A stretch of 64,000 bases of DNA from Endozoicomonas sp965261315 (GCA_965261315.1 CBDHDM010000034.1:1-64000); one strand, 5' to 3'. Counted from the stretch's first letter, positions 44,771-55,772 are shown. The notes: a model not told the origin generated them from the letters alone. Numbers and translations: made by a program.

Positions 44771-45992
44771 GAGAATATTATTTCTTTCTGCTCTCGATTT
44801 TAAAGAAAAATCAATTCAGGTTATACGTAAGACGCCTGAAGCGTATGCGAAAGCAGGTTACCAGGTTGATTATTTTGTTGCCAGAGATAATGTTCTAGGT
44901 GGGAATTACTCTTATGAGGATGAGATTGTACTAGATGATGTGAATATCAAACGTATTTATTGGCCATTTCCTAACCTAAGGAGCAAGTTGCCGAGAATAC
45001 TATCATTGATTCTTACAAAATTTTCAGGGTTATTTGTTGTTATAAGGCTAGCGTTATTGGGTTTGAAACACGTTAAAAATAGACCCTGTGATATTCTTTA
45101 TGGCTATGAAATGCATGGCACCCTTGCTGTAAATCTAATGCGACTATTTTCTTTTGGTAGGGCCTTGAAAGTAGTTTCTAGGTTTCAAGGGACTTTTCTA
45201 TATGAGATGATCTCAAAGAAGCAGTTTGCTAGATTAGCATTTAATTTGGATTTGGCTCTAGCTATCAGATTATCTTCAGACCTATTGATAATGACAAATG
45301 ATGGGACGCAAGGCGATAAAGCTGTTAATATCATTAGAGGTGGTTCTAAAAATAGAAATGAAAGATTTTGGGTTAATGGTGTTGATCTAATAGGTGTTAA
45401 CTCAGATTGCAATATTGAAAAAGAAAGGGGTAAAATTTTATTTATTACAATCTCTCGTCTTGTTTCATGGAAAAAAGTTGATAGGGCTATTCGTATAGTG
45501 GCTGCGTTTTCCAAGATATCTTCTAGAGAAATTGAGATGCGTATCATTGGAGGAGGCGAGAATGAGAAAGCTTTACGGAAATTGGTTACGGACCTTGGTG
45601 TTGAGGATATTTGTCTTTTTGTTGGGCCGACCTCCCATTCTGATGTGTTAGTAGAGCTTTTTAATTCTGATGTTTTTATTTCTACATATGATTCTTCAAA
45701 TGTTGGAAATCCATTATTGGAAGCCATAAGAGCAAATAAGTTAATTGTTACTCTCAATAATGGTGATACCGGTTCTTGGATCAATCATTTGCAAAATGGA
45801 TTAATGTACGAGCCGGAAAGTGACTTTGTCAATGATGCTGCTTGTGACTTAGATAAGGTTTTTAATGATGATGCTTTACATCATACACTTCTTACCAACC
45901 TGAGAAAAACAGAGAAAGAACGACTATGGACCTGGGATGAAAGGCTTAAAAAAGAGATAGATGTTGTAAACTCATTGTTTAAAATTGATTAG
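44763..45992 (+). CDS. Glycosyltransferase, GT4-like
   Basis: 409 residues, GT-B fold. The C-terminal domain has ISRLVSWKKVDRAIRIVAAF near residue 235, IIGGGENEKALRKL near 265 and the donor-site FISTYDSSNVGNPLLEAIRA near 305 (E-x7-E type). The first in-frame Met inside the preceding gene's end was rejected in favour of MNKRILFLS. Overlaps the acetyltransferase stop by 8 bases. Acceptor unknown. Confidence 0.82.
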   Translation: MNKRILFLSALDFKEKSIQVIRKTPEAYAKAGYQVDYFVARDNVLGGNYSYEDEIVLDDVNIKRIYWPFPNLRSKLPRILSLILTKFSGLFVVIRLALLGLKHVKNRPCDILYGYEMHGTLAVNLMRLFSFGRALKVVSRFQGTFLYEMISKKQFARLAFNLDLALAIRLSSDLLIMTNDGTQGDKAVNIIRGGSKNRNERFWVNGVDLIGVNSDCNIEKERGKILFITISRLVSWKKVDRAIRIVAAFSKISSREIEMRIIGGGENEKALRKLVTDLGVEDICLFVGPTSHSDVLVELFNSDVFISTYDSSNVGNPLLEAIRANKLIVTLNNGDTGSWINHLQNGLMYEPESDFVNDAACDLDKVFNDDALHHTLLTNLRKTEKERLWTWDERLKKEIDVVNSLFKID

Positions 45993-46023
45993 TGCATTTC
46001 TCTTATTATGTTTAAATGTGATT

Positions 46024-47103
46024 ATGAAAATATTAATGCTAGCGTCAGGGGCAAGCATTCATACAGTTCGCTGGGTAAATGGTTTGCTTGATCGTGGGGT
46101 TGAAGTATGCTTGGTAACACTCCATGACTGCCTTCCCTCTTTAAGTGTTGATGCTAAAGTTTATAGGGCTACGCTCATCTGCTCCATTAGGGTATATTTA
46201 CAGCTTGCAAACAGTTTAAAGAAATTCTTGAAGAAGTGAATCCTGATTTAGTATAATGTGCATTATGCGACGGGATATGGTTTATTAGGAAAGTTAGCTA
46301 AGTTTCAGCCAACGCTACTTTCTGTATGGGGTAGTGATGTTTATGATTTTCCAGAAAAATCCTTTTTGCATAGATGGTTTCTAAAAAAGAATTTAGAGAG
46401 CGCTACGGCACTGGCCTCAACAAGCCTCTGCATGAAAGAAAGAGCTCTTTCTATATATCCACATCAATATGCTGTTGTCACTCCTTTTGGTATAGATGTT
46501 AATAAATTTAAGCCTTGCAAAAAAACAGAAGAGGCGGCGAAAAACGTAGTTATAGGAACTGTGAAAACTTTATCACATCTTTATGGTATTGATCTTTTGA
46601 TTCGAGCATTTTCTTATGCTTGGAATGCTTTGTCAAAACCTGAAAACCTCTAACTTGAAATCACAGGTGCTGGAGTTGATGAGATGTCTTTGAGGGAGCT
46701 GGTAGCTGAATTGGGCTTGAAAGATAAAGTTATTTTTCATGGTTGCGTAGCCTATGAACAAGTGCCCGAGATGCTCAACCGCCTTGATATCTATGTTGCG
46801 CTGAGTCGTATGGAAAGTTTTGGTGTTGCTGTTTTAGAGGCTGCCAGTTGCGCTAAACCTGTTGTTGTCTCTGATGCTGAAGGATTGGCGGAGGTCACTG
46901 CTCAGGGGGTAAATGGGTTCATCGTCCCTAAAAACGATTTCGAAGCAGCGGGTAACGCCATGATTAAACTGATTAGAGATGACTACCTCAGAAAAACAAT
47001 GGGTAGTGCTGGTAGAGAGCATGTCCTGAAACACTATTCTTGGGGTATGTCACTGGATATGATGCTGAACGCTTATGAACACACGATAAAATTGAGCCAA
47101 TAG
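46024..47103 (+). pseudogene. GT4 glycosyltransferase, decayed
   Basis: One glycosyltransferase in pieces. The start MKILMLASGASIHTVRWVNG is normal, but frameshifts at about 46170, 46220 and 46255 break the end of the N-terminal domain (APLGYIY, then KEILEEVNPDLV, then VHYATGYGLLGKLAKF lie in different frames), and an in-frame TAA at 46651 splits the C-terminal domain (KPENL-stop-LEITGAG). The rest, with SRMESFGVAVLEAASCAKPV near the end, is intact to 47103. Confidence 0.8.
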
Positions 47104-47105
47104 TA

Positions 47106-48202
47106 ATGAAGAAAAAAATTGTTACCATTCTTGGAGCACGGCCCCAGTTTATTAAAGCCAGCGTAGTTTCAAATGCTATCGCACAGCATGATGGTTTAAG
47201 TGAAATCATTGTGCATACAGGTCAACACTACGACAGTAATATGTCGACTGTTTTTTTTACCGAGCTGGGGATCAGCGAGCCTAAATATCATCTGGTGTTG
47301 GTGGTGGGCGGCATGGTGATATGACAGGGCGGATGCTTTCAGCGATTGAATCGGTTTTAGTTGAAGAACAGCCCGATGTAGTACTAGTTTATGGAGATAC
47401 CAACTCAACATTAGCAGGTGCTCTGGCAGCTGCAAAGTTGCATATACCCGTCGCTCACGTAGAAGCAGGTTTGCGCTCTTTCAATATGAATATGCCAGAA
47501 GAAATTAACCGTACCCTGACGGATCGAATTGCACGCTGGTTGTTTACTCCTACTGATATTGCTGTGAATCATCTGTTACAGGAAGGCTTCAAGCCTGAGC
47601 AGATTTATAATGTGGGTGATGTCATGTACGATGTTGCACTCTATCATGGTTCACGAGTCACTGGGACCGGGAGAAAACTTGGTGATTTGAACCTTAAACC
47701 TTCTCAATATATTCTGGCAACCATACATCGAGCAGAAAATACTGATAATATGGATCGGTTAGCAGCGATAATCGCCGGTCTGTCCGAAGTTTCAGATGAG
47801 CTGCCGGTTGTTTGGCCTGTCCATCCTCGAACTTTAAAAGTGATGACAGAGAAAGGCTTATTACCTTCTGTATCGAGTAATATGTATTTGATTGAACCGG
47901 TTGGCTATTTAGATATGGTGCAACTGGAAAAATACGCAGCTGTGATTGCAACGGATTCTGGCGGTGTGCAAAAAGAAGCGTTTTTTTATCAGGTACCTTG
48001 CGTTACTTTACGTGATGAAACGGAATGGACTGAGCTCGTTGATACAGGGTGGAATTACTTGGTAACGCCTGATTCTGCAAAAAACATCAAAGATAGTATA
48101 GTGAATTCTTTTAATGTGAAAGGCTATGAGGTTCATCCGTATGGTGATGGAGTCGCCGCTAGACGCATTATTGAAACTCTGGCAAATATGTTAGGTTGTT
48201 GA
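47106..48202 (+). pseudogene. wbpI: UDP-GlcNAc 2-epimerase family (WbpI/WecB), single frameshift
   Basis: In the first frame LGARPQFIKASVVSNAIA and HTGQHYD are normal, but at EPKYHL the expected GVGGGRHGDMTGRM is only found one frame over, so one G is missing near 47290. The second frame then continues to the normal end (VYGDTNSTLAGALAAAKL, VAHVEAGLRSFN, DSGGVQKEAFF). In the wbpABDE context it should be the WbpI-type 2-epimerase that makes UDP-ManNAc3NAcA. A single-base error in the sequence would look the same, so a functional gene cannot be excluded. Confidence 0.8.
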
Positions 48203-48211
48203 GTTGTACCC

Positions 48212-49432
48212 ATGTCATCTACAAAAAAAACATATTGGTTAATTAACCAGTATTCGTCTACTCCAGAGACGGGAATAGGGGGAAGGCACTACTATTTAGC
48301 TAAAGAGCTTGCTAGTCAAGGTCATACAGTGTACTTAATTGCTGCAAGTGACACACACCTTCTTAGAAAAAAACCTTTAGTTCGCGATCTCTTTTCGATA
48401 GAAAAGCATGAAGGTTTCAGTTTTGTTTGGGTCAAGGTGCCATCTTACAAAAATGCCCATGATAATTTGCGAGTGAGAAACTGGTTTTTATTTGCTTGGA
48501 GGTTGTTGTCATTAGGAAAGGTTATACATGATTTTCCTGATGTGATTATCTATTCATCACCATCTCTTATTGGATATCTTGCTGCAGAGCGGTTATCAAA
48601 AAAATATGGATCTAAACTTGCATTTGAAGTTAGAGATATTTGGCCTTTAACATTTGTTGATGTTGGTGGAAAGTCGCCTTATCACCCTTTTATATGGTTT
48701 CTGCAATGGATTGAAGATAGAGCTTATAAAAAAGTAGATGTTGTCCTGTCAAATCTCCCAAACCTATTTAAACATATGGAGTCTAGGGGTTGTGGTTCTT
48801 CTAAATTTTATTGGATTCCTAATGGTTATGATTTTAAAAACATTGCTTCTCTAGATCCAGATGAAAGTATGAAGTCAAGGTTGGATGGTAAATTTGTAGT
48901 TGGTTATGCTGGTACAATTGGTCAAGCCAATGCTCTAGAATATTTGATTGAAGCTGCACAAATATTAGATAATAAGGATTCTGATATTTTGATTGTTTTA
49001 GTTGGTGATGGGAAAAACAAAACACACCTCAAGGAAATGGGGGTTAATAATGAAAATATTGTTTTTTTTGATGCTGTTGATAAAAGTGCTGTTCAAGGTG
49101 TTATTTCCTTATTTGATGTTTGCTTCATCGGCTTAACTAATGATCCACTTTTTAAATATGGTGTGTCACCCAATAAAATTTTTGATTATTTTTATGCGAA
49201 AAAACCTGTTATTTATGCAATCGATTCTGGTAATTATAAACCAGTTCTAGCTGCAGATGCTGGGTTAACTATAGATCCTGAGGACTCCGGATCAATTGCG
49301 GATGCTATTTTGGCATTGAAATCAATCCCTAAAGAAGAGCGTGAAAAGATTGGTCAGAATGGTTATGATTATGCACATAGAAATCACGATTATTCAAAAT
49401 TAGCAGCTAAATTATCAGGAATTTTTAATTGA
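48212..49432 (+). CDS. Glycosyltransferase, GT4, WbuB-like
   Basis: 406 residues with the N-terminal TYWLINQYSSTPETGIGGRH typical of WbuB/WbpH-like GT4 enzymes, VRDIWPLTFVDVGG near 145, VGYAGTIGQANALEYLIEAA near 230 and the C-terminal FDVCFIGL, then GVSPNKIFDYFYAKKPVI near 325. Acts at the cytoplasmic face on lipid-linked sugar. Its stop is 17 bases before the priming transferase start. Confidence 0.88.
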   Translation: MSSTKKTYWLINQYSSTPETGIGGRHYYLAKELASQGHTVYLIAASDTHLLRKKPLVRDLFSIEKHEGFSFVWVKVPSYKNAHDNLRVRNWFLFAWRLLSLGKVIHDFPDVIIYSSPSLIGYLAAERLSKKYGSKLAFEVRDIWPLTFVDVGGKSPYHPFIWFLQWIEDRAYKKVDVVLSNLPNLFKHMESRGCGSSKFYWIPNGYDFKNIASLDPDESMKSRLDGKFVVGYAGTIGQANALEYLIEAAQILDNKDSDILIVLVGDGKNKTHLKEMGVNNENIVFFDAVDKSAVQGVISLFDVCFIGLTNDPLFKYGVSPNKIFDYFYAKKPVIYAIDSGNYKPVLAADAGLTIDPEDSGSIADAILALKSIPKEEREKIGQNGYDYAHRNHDYSKLAAKLSGIFN

Positions 49433-49446
49433 TCAGAGTTAGCTCT

Positions 49447-50067
49447 ATGTTAAAGCGCGTGATTGATATTATTGGTTCTCTTTTTGCGTTGATTATTTTT
49501 AGTCCTATTGTAGCCTTTGTTGCTTTGAGGGTGGCTAGGACTATGGGTAGACCTGTAATCTTTAGACAGTTACGTTCAGGATTGGATGGTCAAGCATTTG
49601 AGATGATCAAGTTTCGGAGTATGAAGAATGCTGTGGATGAACATGGCAAACCACTGCCTGATGAAGAACGCATCACTCCTTTTGGACATTTCTTAAGAAA
49701 TAGTAGCTTGGATGAATTGCCAGAGCTGTGGAATGTGCTCAAAGGCGATATGAGTTTGGTTGGGCCTCGACCATTACTTATGGAATATCTACCTCTTTAT
49801 ACTCCTGAACAGAATCGCCGTCATGATGTTAAGCCTGGTATTACAGGGTGGGCCCAGGTTAATGGGCGGAATGCCATTTCATGGGAGGAAAAGTTCAACC
49901 TTGACGTGTGGTATGTAGAAAATCGTTCTTTCTGGCTTGATTGTAAGATCATCATCCAAACGGTTAAAACTGTTTTTGCCCGGGAAGGCATCAGTGCAAA
50001 TGAGCATGTGACAATGCCTCCTTTTCGTGGATCGAATAATAAGAGTATTCAAGAGATTACTGAATAG
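49447..50067 (+). CDS. Small phosphoglycosyl transferase, PglC/WcaJ-type
   Basis: 206 residues, the monotopic priming enzyme class (PglC, WbtB). N-terminal membrane hairpin (VIDIIGSLFALIIFSPIVAF), then FRQLRSGLDGQAFEMIKFRS, the D-E pair in SLDELPELWNVLKGDMSLVG and PGITGWAQVNGRN. Transfers a sugar-1-phosphate, by context di-N-acetylbacillosamine, to undecaprenyl phosphate. ATG at 49447 preferred; an upstream TTG overlaps the previous stop. It could take over initiation from the truncated WecA-like protein. Confidence 0.88.
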   Translation: MLKRVIDIIGSLFALIIFSPIVAFVALRVARTMGRPVIFRQLRSGLDGQAFEMIKFRSMKNAVDEHGKPLPDEERITPFGHFLRNSSLDELPELWNVLKGDMSLVGPRPLLMEYLPLYTPEQNRRHDVKPGITGWAQVNGRNAISWEEKFNLDVWYVENRSFWLDCKIIIQTVKTVFAREGISANEHVTMPPFRGSNNKSIQEITE

Positions 50068-50076
50068 ACTAACGTC

Positions 50077-50371
50077 TTGTTAATTCTTGGTGCAGGGGGG
50101 CATGGTAAAGTTGTTGCTGACTGTGCATTGGCTGCTGGTAAGTGGAGTGATGTTGCTTTTCTGGATGATCGTTATCCAGGCATGGACTCCGTGAACAGTT
50201 GGAAAAATTATAGGAAAAGTGAGTGAGTGGTCTAATTTTATAAACTCGTTTCCTGATATGGCTCTTGGTGTTGGTGTCAGCTATGATTCTCTGCGTTTGG
50301 AGTGGATCGACATAATGTCACAAGCCGGAGTCGTATTTCCTCCTGTTATTCACCCTGCGGCAGGTCGTTAG
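50077..50371 (+). pseudogene. PglD-type acetyltransferase, N-terminal part
   Basis: LLILGAGGHGKVVADCALAA and VAFLDDRYPGMD are the NeuD/PglD N-terminal UDP-sugar binding domain. The frame closes at 50226, and another frame continues IIGKVSEW through FPPVIHPAAGR-stop at 50371, where the beta-helix should begin. The missing C-terminal half reappears at about 51871, so about 1.5 kb of foreign DNA is inserted. Confidence 0.75.
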
Positions 50372-51870
50372 TCACTCATGTTACGCACTCTTTCATCAGT
50401 GTGGTAAAATAGATCTTACGTTCGTTCTAATTAAGATGGTGCTGTAAACGAACGGTAGATGCACGTGTAAAACGAGGCTTTAGCTTTCTTAATGACTACA
50501 TCCAACAATATTCTGCATTTAGTATAACTAAACCTTTTATTTAGTATAACTAAACTCTTTTATCTTCAGCGGCCTGAACGTGGCACCCAATGTCTATCGC
50601 CCTGGACTCTTTCATAAGCTGAAGCTCTTGGAACGAAGATCTTAGTGCAGATAGATAGAGTTATCGCCCTAAGTTGTAAAAATAGGTTCAATTTGAGCAT
50701 TACTCGCCATTGAAGTTCAAGCTGGAATGCTGAGTATAGTCGACATGAATAGATGATTGCTCTGCGTCAGAGTACGGCTATGACTTGGCGATCCCGGCCA
50801 TCGATTGCGTTTGATTGTCAATGTTTTATGGAAGACTTCTTGACTTTCCATCGTTTCTTATAGATTGCCTTTAATTAGTCTTCGGCCAGTCACACTCCAG
50901 ATCGCTCGCAAAACAGATAGAGAATACCTGTTACTGCCGGTTCCTTTGTTTTATAAAAGACGGTTCCTGCTGAATAAGCAGTACTGGAAAATCCAGCTCC
51001 TGCCATTTGGGAGACCTTAATCGGCTTTTCCTCTGAAAAAAGTCTATCGGTATCTGAATGCGCTGTGAACACCCTTGCTTTTTATCTCTTCGCTTAATGA
51101 AACCCGTGCAGGCTTCGATTTACATGCCAATGACAAAATGCTTATTACAATCATGTCGTATATACATCATGTTTTTATTCGAACTGAACCAGTTGTCGGC
51201 CCAGTTTCAGTAACGTGAATTTGAGCTGATTATTACAGCAAACCTTGCAGCATATCCCGAAAATGGTTCCATTCTTGGTTTTCTCAGCCTTTCGCTTAAC
51301 CTTTTTGCTCTTTAATTCAGTGTATTGAATAGGCTTTTCTATCAGCTTATAGGCAACTGGCAATGAAATCATCACCAACATAAGGTAGACAAAATTAAGC
51401 GGGATGGTAATACCCTTTACTGAGCGCCCAAAAGCTATCGGTCAAAATGCCAAGATATCAAATCGTTTTCGTCGCTATAGAGTTTCTCCTCGTATGGTGT
51501 CATCAGCAATGAGTACAGCCATCGTCCTGCTCCACCTGTCTGAGCGACAGGTTTTACATATTGCCAGAGCAGTTCTGCTGTCGAAGTGGCTTACGGGATT
51601 TTTCAGCCGGGTTACCTGATCATGACTGTATGCGCCATCCACCAATGACGACAACGTGTATTAAGCTGATCGTATTCTTCCAAATGAGGACAGCAGGTAA
51701 TCGCTACTTACAGTTCAAACAGCTCTTTTTTCATGCGCTACAGAAAATGGCACGATTTCAATCAGGTGCGTAACATGAGTTAGCCCGAGATATGCCCGAA
51801 TTGGTGTAGGGTTCCGTTGTTTTTGCTGGAAACTGTATCTGAATGTTTTAAAAACATGCTTCAGGGTGTG
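50372..51870. other. 1.5 kb without intact genes, inserted in pglD
   Basis: No full gene on either strand. Apart from the acyltransferase tail at 51175-51420, I recognise nothing certain: a 60-codon minus-strand frame at 50890-51072 and short plus-strand frames at 51404-51773 carry no signature. AT-rich, with repeated TAGTATAACTAAAC words near 50520-50550. It has the look of decayed mobile DNA. Confidence 0.4.
51175..51420 (-). pseudogene. Acyltransferase-3 family protein, C-terminal tail
   Basis: The minus strand reads PLNFVYLMLVMISLPVAYKL followed by IEKPIQYTELKSKKVKRKAE: a last membrane helix and the conserved IEKP end of OafA-type acyltransferases. The upstream nine or so helices are missing. 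Probably an O-antigen acetylation gene lost during rearrangement. Confidence 0.45.
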
Positions 51871-52070
51871 AGGATCGAGGGCTGCATTATTAATACTAAT
51901 GCAACCATTGATCATGATTGCCGTGTTGGGGATGGCATGTTGCATATATCTCCAGCGGCCTGCCTGGCAGGTAATGTTACGGTTCGGAGACTAATATGCA
52001 TGGGTTGGAATGGGGGCTCAAGTTATCTCAGGGTATAACCATAGGTCAAGCTTTCTACCATATGAGTCGC
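51871..52070 (+). pseudogene. PglD-type acetyltransferase, C-terminal part
   Basis: GCIINTNATIDHDCRVGDGM, HISPAACLAGNVTV and, in shifted frames, GMGAQVISG and GITIGQA are the beta-helix part of a PglD/NeuD acetyltransferase, with the catalytic His of TIDHDC. It continues the protein broken off at 50371. Several small frameshifts confirm long-standing decay. Confidence 0.65.
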
Positions 52071-52218
52071 TGGATCTATACTTGTCATAGAAGAATGGTT
52101 CTTGGTACGTTGCCTGATGTACGGCATATGAAAGTTTTCCCGGCCTCTTTTCGGAAAATTGTCAATAAGCTCAGTTCTGTGTTTTCGTTGAATTTACTTG
52201 AATTTAAGATTACTGAAA

Positions 52219-53403
52219 ATGCTTAATACCACTTTTTCACCCCATGGCCTTCTTTTTCTCAAGAAGAAGCAGATGCTGTCAGTTGTGTACTTGCTATCAA
52301 ACAGATGTGAACTACTGGACTGGTACTGAAGGTCGTGATTTTGAGCGGTGAATTTGCCCAGTTCTGTGGTACAGAACATGCCTATAGCTCTTGCGAATGG
52401 TACTCTTGCGCTTGATTTGGCCTTACATGCACTGGATATTGGTCGCGGTGATGAGGTTGTGGTTACATCAAGAACTTTTCTTGCTTCTGTTAGCAGTAGC
52501 ATTGTCAATTCAGGCGCGACACCCATTTTTGCTGGTGTAGATCGTAATAGTCAGAATATTACAGCAGAAACCATTCGCTCAGTTCTTTCTGATCGTACCC
52601 GAGCCATCATCTGTGTTCATTTGGCTGGAATGCCGTGCGATATGGATCCTATTATGGAGTTAGCTTCTGAGTATGGGTATCGGTTATTGAGGACTGTGCT
52701 CAGGCTCATGGTGCTCGTTATAAAGGCCGCTCAGTAGGCTCTATTGGTCATATTGCTGCCTGGTCTTTTTGTCAAGATAAGATTATGACCACTGGTGGGT
52801 GAAGGCGTAATGGTCACCACAAATGATCCGGGCTTATGGCAGAAAATGTGGTCTTTTAAAGATCATGGCAAGTCTTTTGATGCCGTTTATAACCGACAAC
52901 ACCCACCGGGTTTTCGGTGGGTTCATGAGTCTTTTGGTACGAACTGGCGTATTACTGAAATGCAGTCGGCTATTGGCCGTATTCAGTTACTGCGGATGCC
53001 TGACTGGACTCATTTAAGACAGGCACATGCTGAAGCAATTGATGAAGTGTGCCGTCAATTTAAGGCTCTGAGAGTCGTAGATGTTCCAGCTGATATAGAG
53101 CATGCCTGCTATAAGCATTATGTCTTTGTTCGACCTGAATACCTGAATGATGGTTGGAACAGAGATAGAATTATCAGTGAAATTGAGGCCAGGGGGGTTC
53201 CCTGCTATCAAGGTTCATGCTCTGAGGTATATCTGGAGAAAGCATTTGATAATACTGGCTTCAGGCCCATTGAACGTCTCCCTGTGGCCAAAGAGTTAGG
53301 TGAAACAAGTCTGATGTTTTTAGTTCACCCTACATTGACGAGAGTTGAGATTGACAAAACATGTACTGTTATTCATCAGGTGCTGTCTGAAGCCCAGGCT
53401 TAA
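52219..53403 (+). pseudogene. PglE-type aminotransferase, many frameshifts
   Basis: A DegT/DnrJ/EryC1 aminotransferase spread over several frames: NTTFSP, SFSQEEADAVS, VNYWTGTEGRDFE, EFAQFCGTEHA, ALANGTLALDLALHALDIGR, EDCAQAHGARYKGRSVG, then QDKIMTTGG with the PLP Lys, and from 52795 a clean C-terminal half (VTTNDPGLWQKMWSFKDHGK and onward). At least five frameshifts, near 52235, 52290, 52340, 52690 and 52798. It would have made UDP-4-amino-FucNAc-type sugar after the dehydratase at 53613. Confidence 0.8.
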
Positions 53404-53612
53404 ATTTGCAAGATGATGTCGGTGTTTTTCAAGATAGTTGCCTATCAATAGGGATGATATAGAACTACTCACTTTCATTAACATTGTTTTAAACGTCTGA
53501 TATACCCATCGTACTCTCTTCCTAAAAGTTATCTTTTCTATGTGTTTTTGTTGTTTTGCAGCCTTTTAGGCTGCAAACTCTCCAGCATTTATAAGATCGT
53601 GTTATTAGCTAT
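53404..53612. other. Leader of the pglF/wbpM gene
   Basis: Short gap. Contains a perfect 8-bp hairpin TTGCAGCC / GGCTGCAA (53556-53576) without a T-run on the coding strand, so not a convincing terminator. No ops or clear promoter. Confidence 0.35.
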
Positions 53613-55661
53613 ATGCTCAGAAACAGATTAGTTTCCTTGCCCAGGACAAAAAAGCGTCTTGTCAGCGTGATGATAGATGTTGGAATCATTTGGCTTTCAC
53701 TATTGCTTGCCTTTGTAATTCGCTTGGGTGTGCAGGACTTTGAAAATCATAAGGCGTTGTTTTTTAAACTATGTCTTCTTTGTCCAGTTATCTGCTTACC
53801 TGTCAATATACGCTTGGGACTGTATCGGGCAGTACTCAGGTTTGTCGGGCCGCAGGTTACCCTTACCATTTTGCGTACAACCGTACTCTCCGTTACTGGT
53901 ATCATTCTATCGACTTATGTACTGGGGTGGTCTGTACCCAGAAGTATCCCTTTCCTTTTTGGGCTGATTCTGCTGTTTATGTTGGGTATCTCCAGATATG
54001 GTGCCCGATACTGGCTGGCGGGGCATAAGCTCAAAGATATTCTTTTGACTCCTTTTTCCATTGCTGGAAAATCAGGTCAGGTTCAAAGGGGTAAGCCTGT
54101 AGCTATCTATGGGGCAGGGGAAGCAGGTTGCCAGTTAGTTTCTGCCTTGGACCGTGGCTGGGAGTTCAGGCCTGTTGTTTTTCTGGATGATGACAGTGCA
54201 ATGGTTGGTAGAACGGTATACGGGAGAAAAGTGTACCACAGCAGTAAACTGCCAGAGTTGGTTGAGAAAGCCTTCGTTGATCAAGTATTGCTGGCAATGC
54301 CATCGCTGTCAGAATCTAAACGCAAGTCTATTTTGCGCGATCTGGAAGCTTTAAAAATTCCTGTGATGACGATGCCTGGTATGGATGATCTGGTTAGTGG
54401 ACGTCTCAAAATTCAGGATATTAAAGAGGTTGAAATTGGCGATCTTCTTGGAAGGGAACCTGTTCAGCCTGACAGTACGTTATTGAACCAGTGTATTTAT
54501 GGGTTGAACGTAATGGTCACTGGTGCAGGAGGCTCCATTGGTTCTGAATTATGCCGTCAGATTGCGAAGCTCCAGTGCAAAAGCCTTGTTGTTTTTGACC
54601 ACTCCGAATACAACCTGTATCGCATTGAGCAGGAAATCAAGCAGCTAAAAGAACACTTTGGTTTGAGTTTGAACCTCGTTGCTGTTCTGGGCTCGGTTAA
54701 TGATCCTCGTCGTCTGCTGGATGTAATCAGTGCCTATAAAGTTGACACTATTTATCATGCCGCTGCCTATAAACATGTTCCTATTGTTGAACACAATATT
54801 TCTCAGGGAGTGAGAAATAATATTATGGGTACTCTGTATGCAGCGCAGGCAGCGATGGTGGGTAAGGTAGCTAATTTTGTTCTTATTTCTACGGATAAGG
54901 CGGTGCGCCCAACCAATGTAATGGGGGCTACCAAGCGTTTTGCCGAACAAATATTACAGGCTTTCAGCAAGCAGCAGAAAGTCAACCTGATGCACCCGGA
55001 ATTGTTTGGTAGCCAGCAGCGGCAGTTGGTAGAAAATCATACCCGTTTTACTATGGTTCGTTTTGGCAACGTGCTTGGCTCCAGTGGTTCTGTTATTCCT
55101 CTGTTTCGCGAACAGATTCGCTCTGGTGGCCCCGTTACTGTTACACACCCAGAAATAACCCGTTATTTTATGACGATTCCTGAAGCTGCCCAGTTGGTGA
55201 TTCAAGCTGGATCTATGGGGGCTGGTGGTGATGTTTTTCTGTTGGATATGGGGGAGCCTGTCAAAATTGCCGACCTTGCAAGACATATGATCCGCTTGTC
55301 TGGCTTTGTAGAAAAGAAAGATGACAACCCTGAGGGGGACATTGAAATTCAATACACTGGCTTGAGGCCTGGTGAGAAGCTTTATGAAGAGCTTTTGATT
55401 GGTGACAATGTTGGTAAAACCGATCACCCATTGATATATCGAGCTATGGAAGAGAGCTCTGATTGGGCGGTTTTAACTCAGGGGATTGAGAAGATACTCT
55501 CGTCCATAGAGAGTCATGACTATGACCAGGCAAGAAGCATTATGGTTGATTTTGTTTCTGGTTTTACCCCAGACAGTGTTTTGGTTGATTGGCTATTTTT
55601 ATCGTCCAAAGCAAAACAGAATGTCAAAAAATCTCATCGGTTCGAGACTGCTGAACCGTAA
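53613..55661 (+). CDS. wbpM: UDP-GlcNAc 4,6-dehydratase, WbpM/PglF-type
   Basis: Large membrane-bound nucleotide-sugar dehydratase, 682 residues. Four N-terminal membrane helices (about 18-130), a first Rossmann region with VAIYGAGEAGCQLV near 162, then the SDR catalytic domain with MVTGAGGSIGSELCRQIA near 302, ISTDKAVRPTNVMGATKRFA near 430 (the large-form D-M-K active site) and GLRPGEKLYEELL near 590. It supplies the 4-keto sugar for bacillosamine or FucNAc/QuiNAc synthesis. The downstream acting pglE and pglD genes are broken. Confidence 0.93.
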   Translation: MLRNRLVSLPRTKKRLVSVMIDVGIIWLSLLLAFVIRLGVQDFENHKALFFKLCLLCPVICLPVNIRLGLYRAVLRFVGPQVTLTILRTTVLSVTGIILSTYVLGWSVPRSIPFLFGLILLFMLGISRYGARYWLAGHKLKDILLTPFSIAGKSGQVQRGKPVAIYGAGEAGCQLVSALDRGWEFRPVVFLDDDSAMVGRTVYGRKVYHSSKLPELVEKAFVDQVLLAMPSLSESKRKSILRDLEALKIPVMTMPGMDDLVSGRLKIQDIKEVEIGDLLGREPVQPDSTLLNQCIYGLNVMVTGAGGSIGSELCRQIAKLQCKSLVVFDHSEYNLYRIEQEIKQLKEHFGLSLNLVAVLGSVNDPRRLLDVISAYKVDTIYHAAAYKHVPIVEHNISQGVRNNIMGTLYAAQAAMVGKVANFVLISTDKAVRPTNVMGATKRFAEQILQAFSKQQKVNLMHPELFGSQQRQLVENHTRFTMVRFGNVLGSSGSVIPLFREQIRSGGPVTVTHPEITRYFMTIPEAAQLVIQAGSMGAGGDVFLLDMGEPVKIADLARHMIRLSGFVEKKDDNPEGDIEIQYTGLRPGEKLYEELLIGDNVGKTDHPLIYRAMEESSDWAVLTQGIEKILSSIESHDYDQARSIMVDFVSGFTPDSVLVDWLFLSSKAKQNVKKSHRFETAEP

Positions 55662-55681
55662 CTTCCATGTTATTGTTTTGA

Positions 55682-55712
55682 TACGTGGTTCATCATGGTG
55701 ATGAACCACGTA
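55682..55712. terminator. Perfect 14-bp hairpin after wbpM
   Basis: Arms TACGTGGTTCATCA and TGATGAACCACGTA around TGG. Strong stem but no T-run follows, so it is a possible transcript end or mRNA-stability hairpin rather than a classical terminator. Confidence 0.45.
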
Positions 55713-55772
55713 AGCACTCCGTTCAAAATATAAGGGGCTTGCGCGAATAGAGTAAGCTGACTTGGTATTACA

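Noticed and set aside
50890..51072. 60-codon open frame on the minus strand
   Set aside because: No recognisable domain and surrounded by decayed sequence.
53553..53577. Hairpin before wbpM as a terminator
   Set aside because: Good stem but no T-run downstream on the coding strand.
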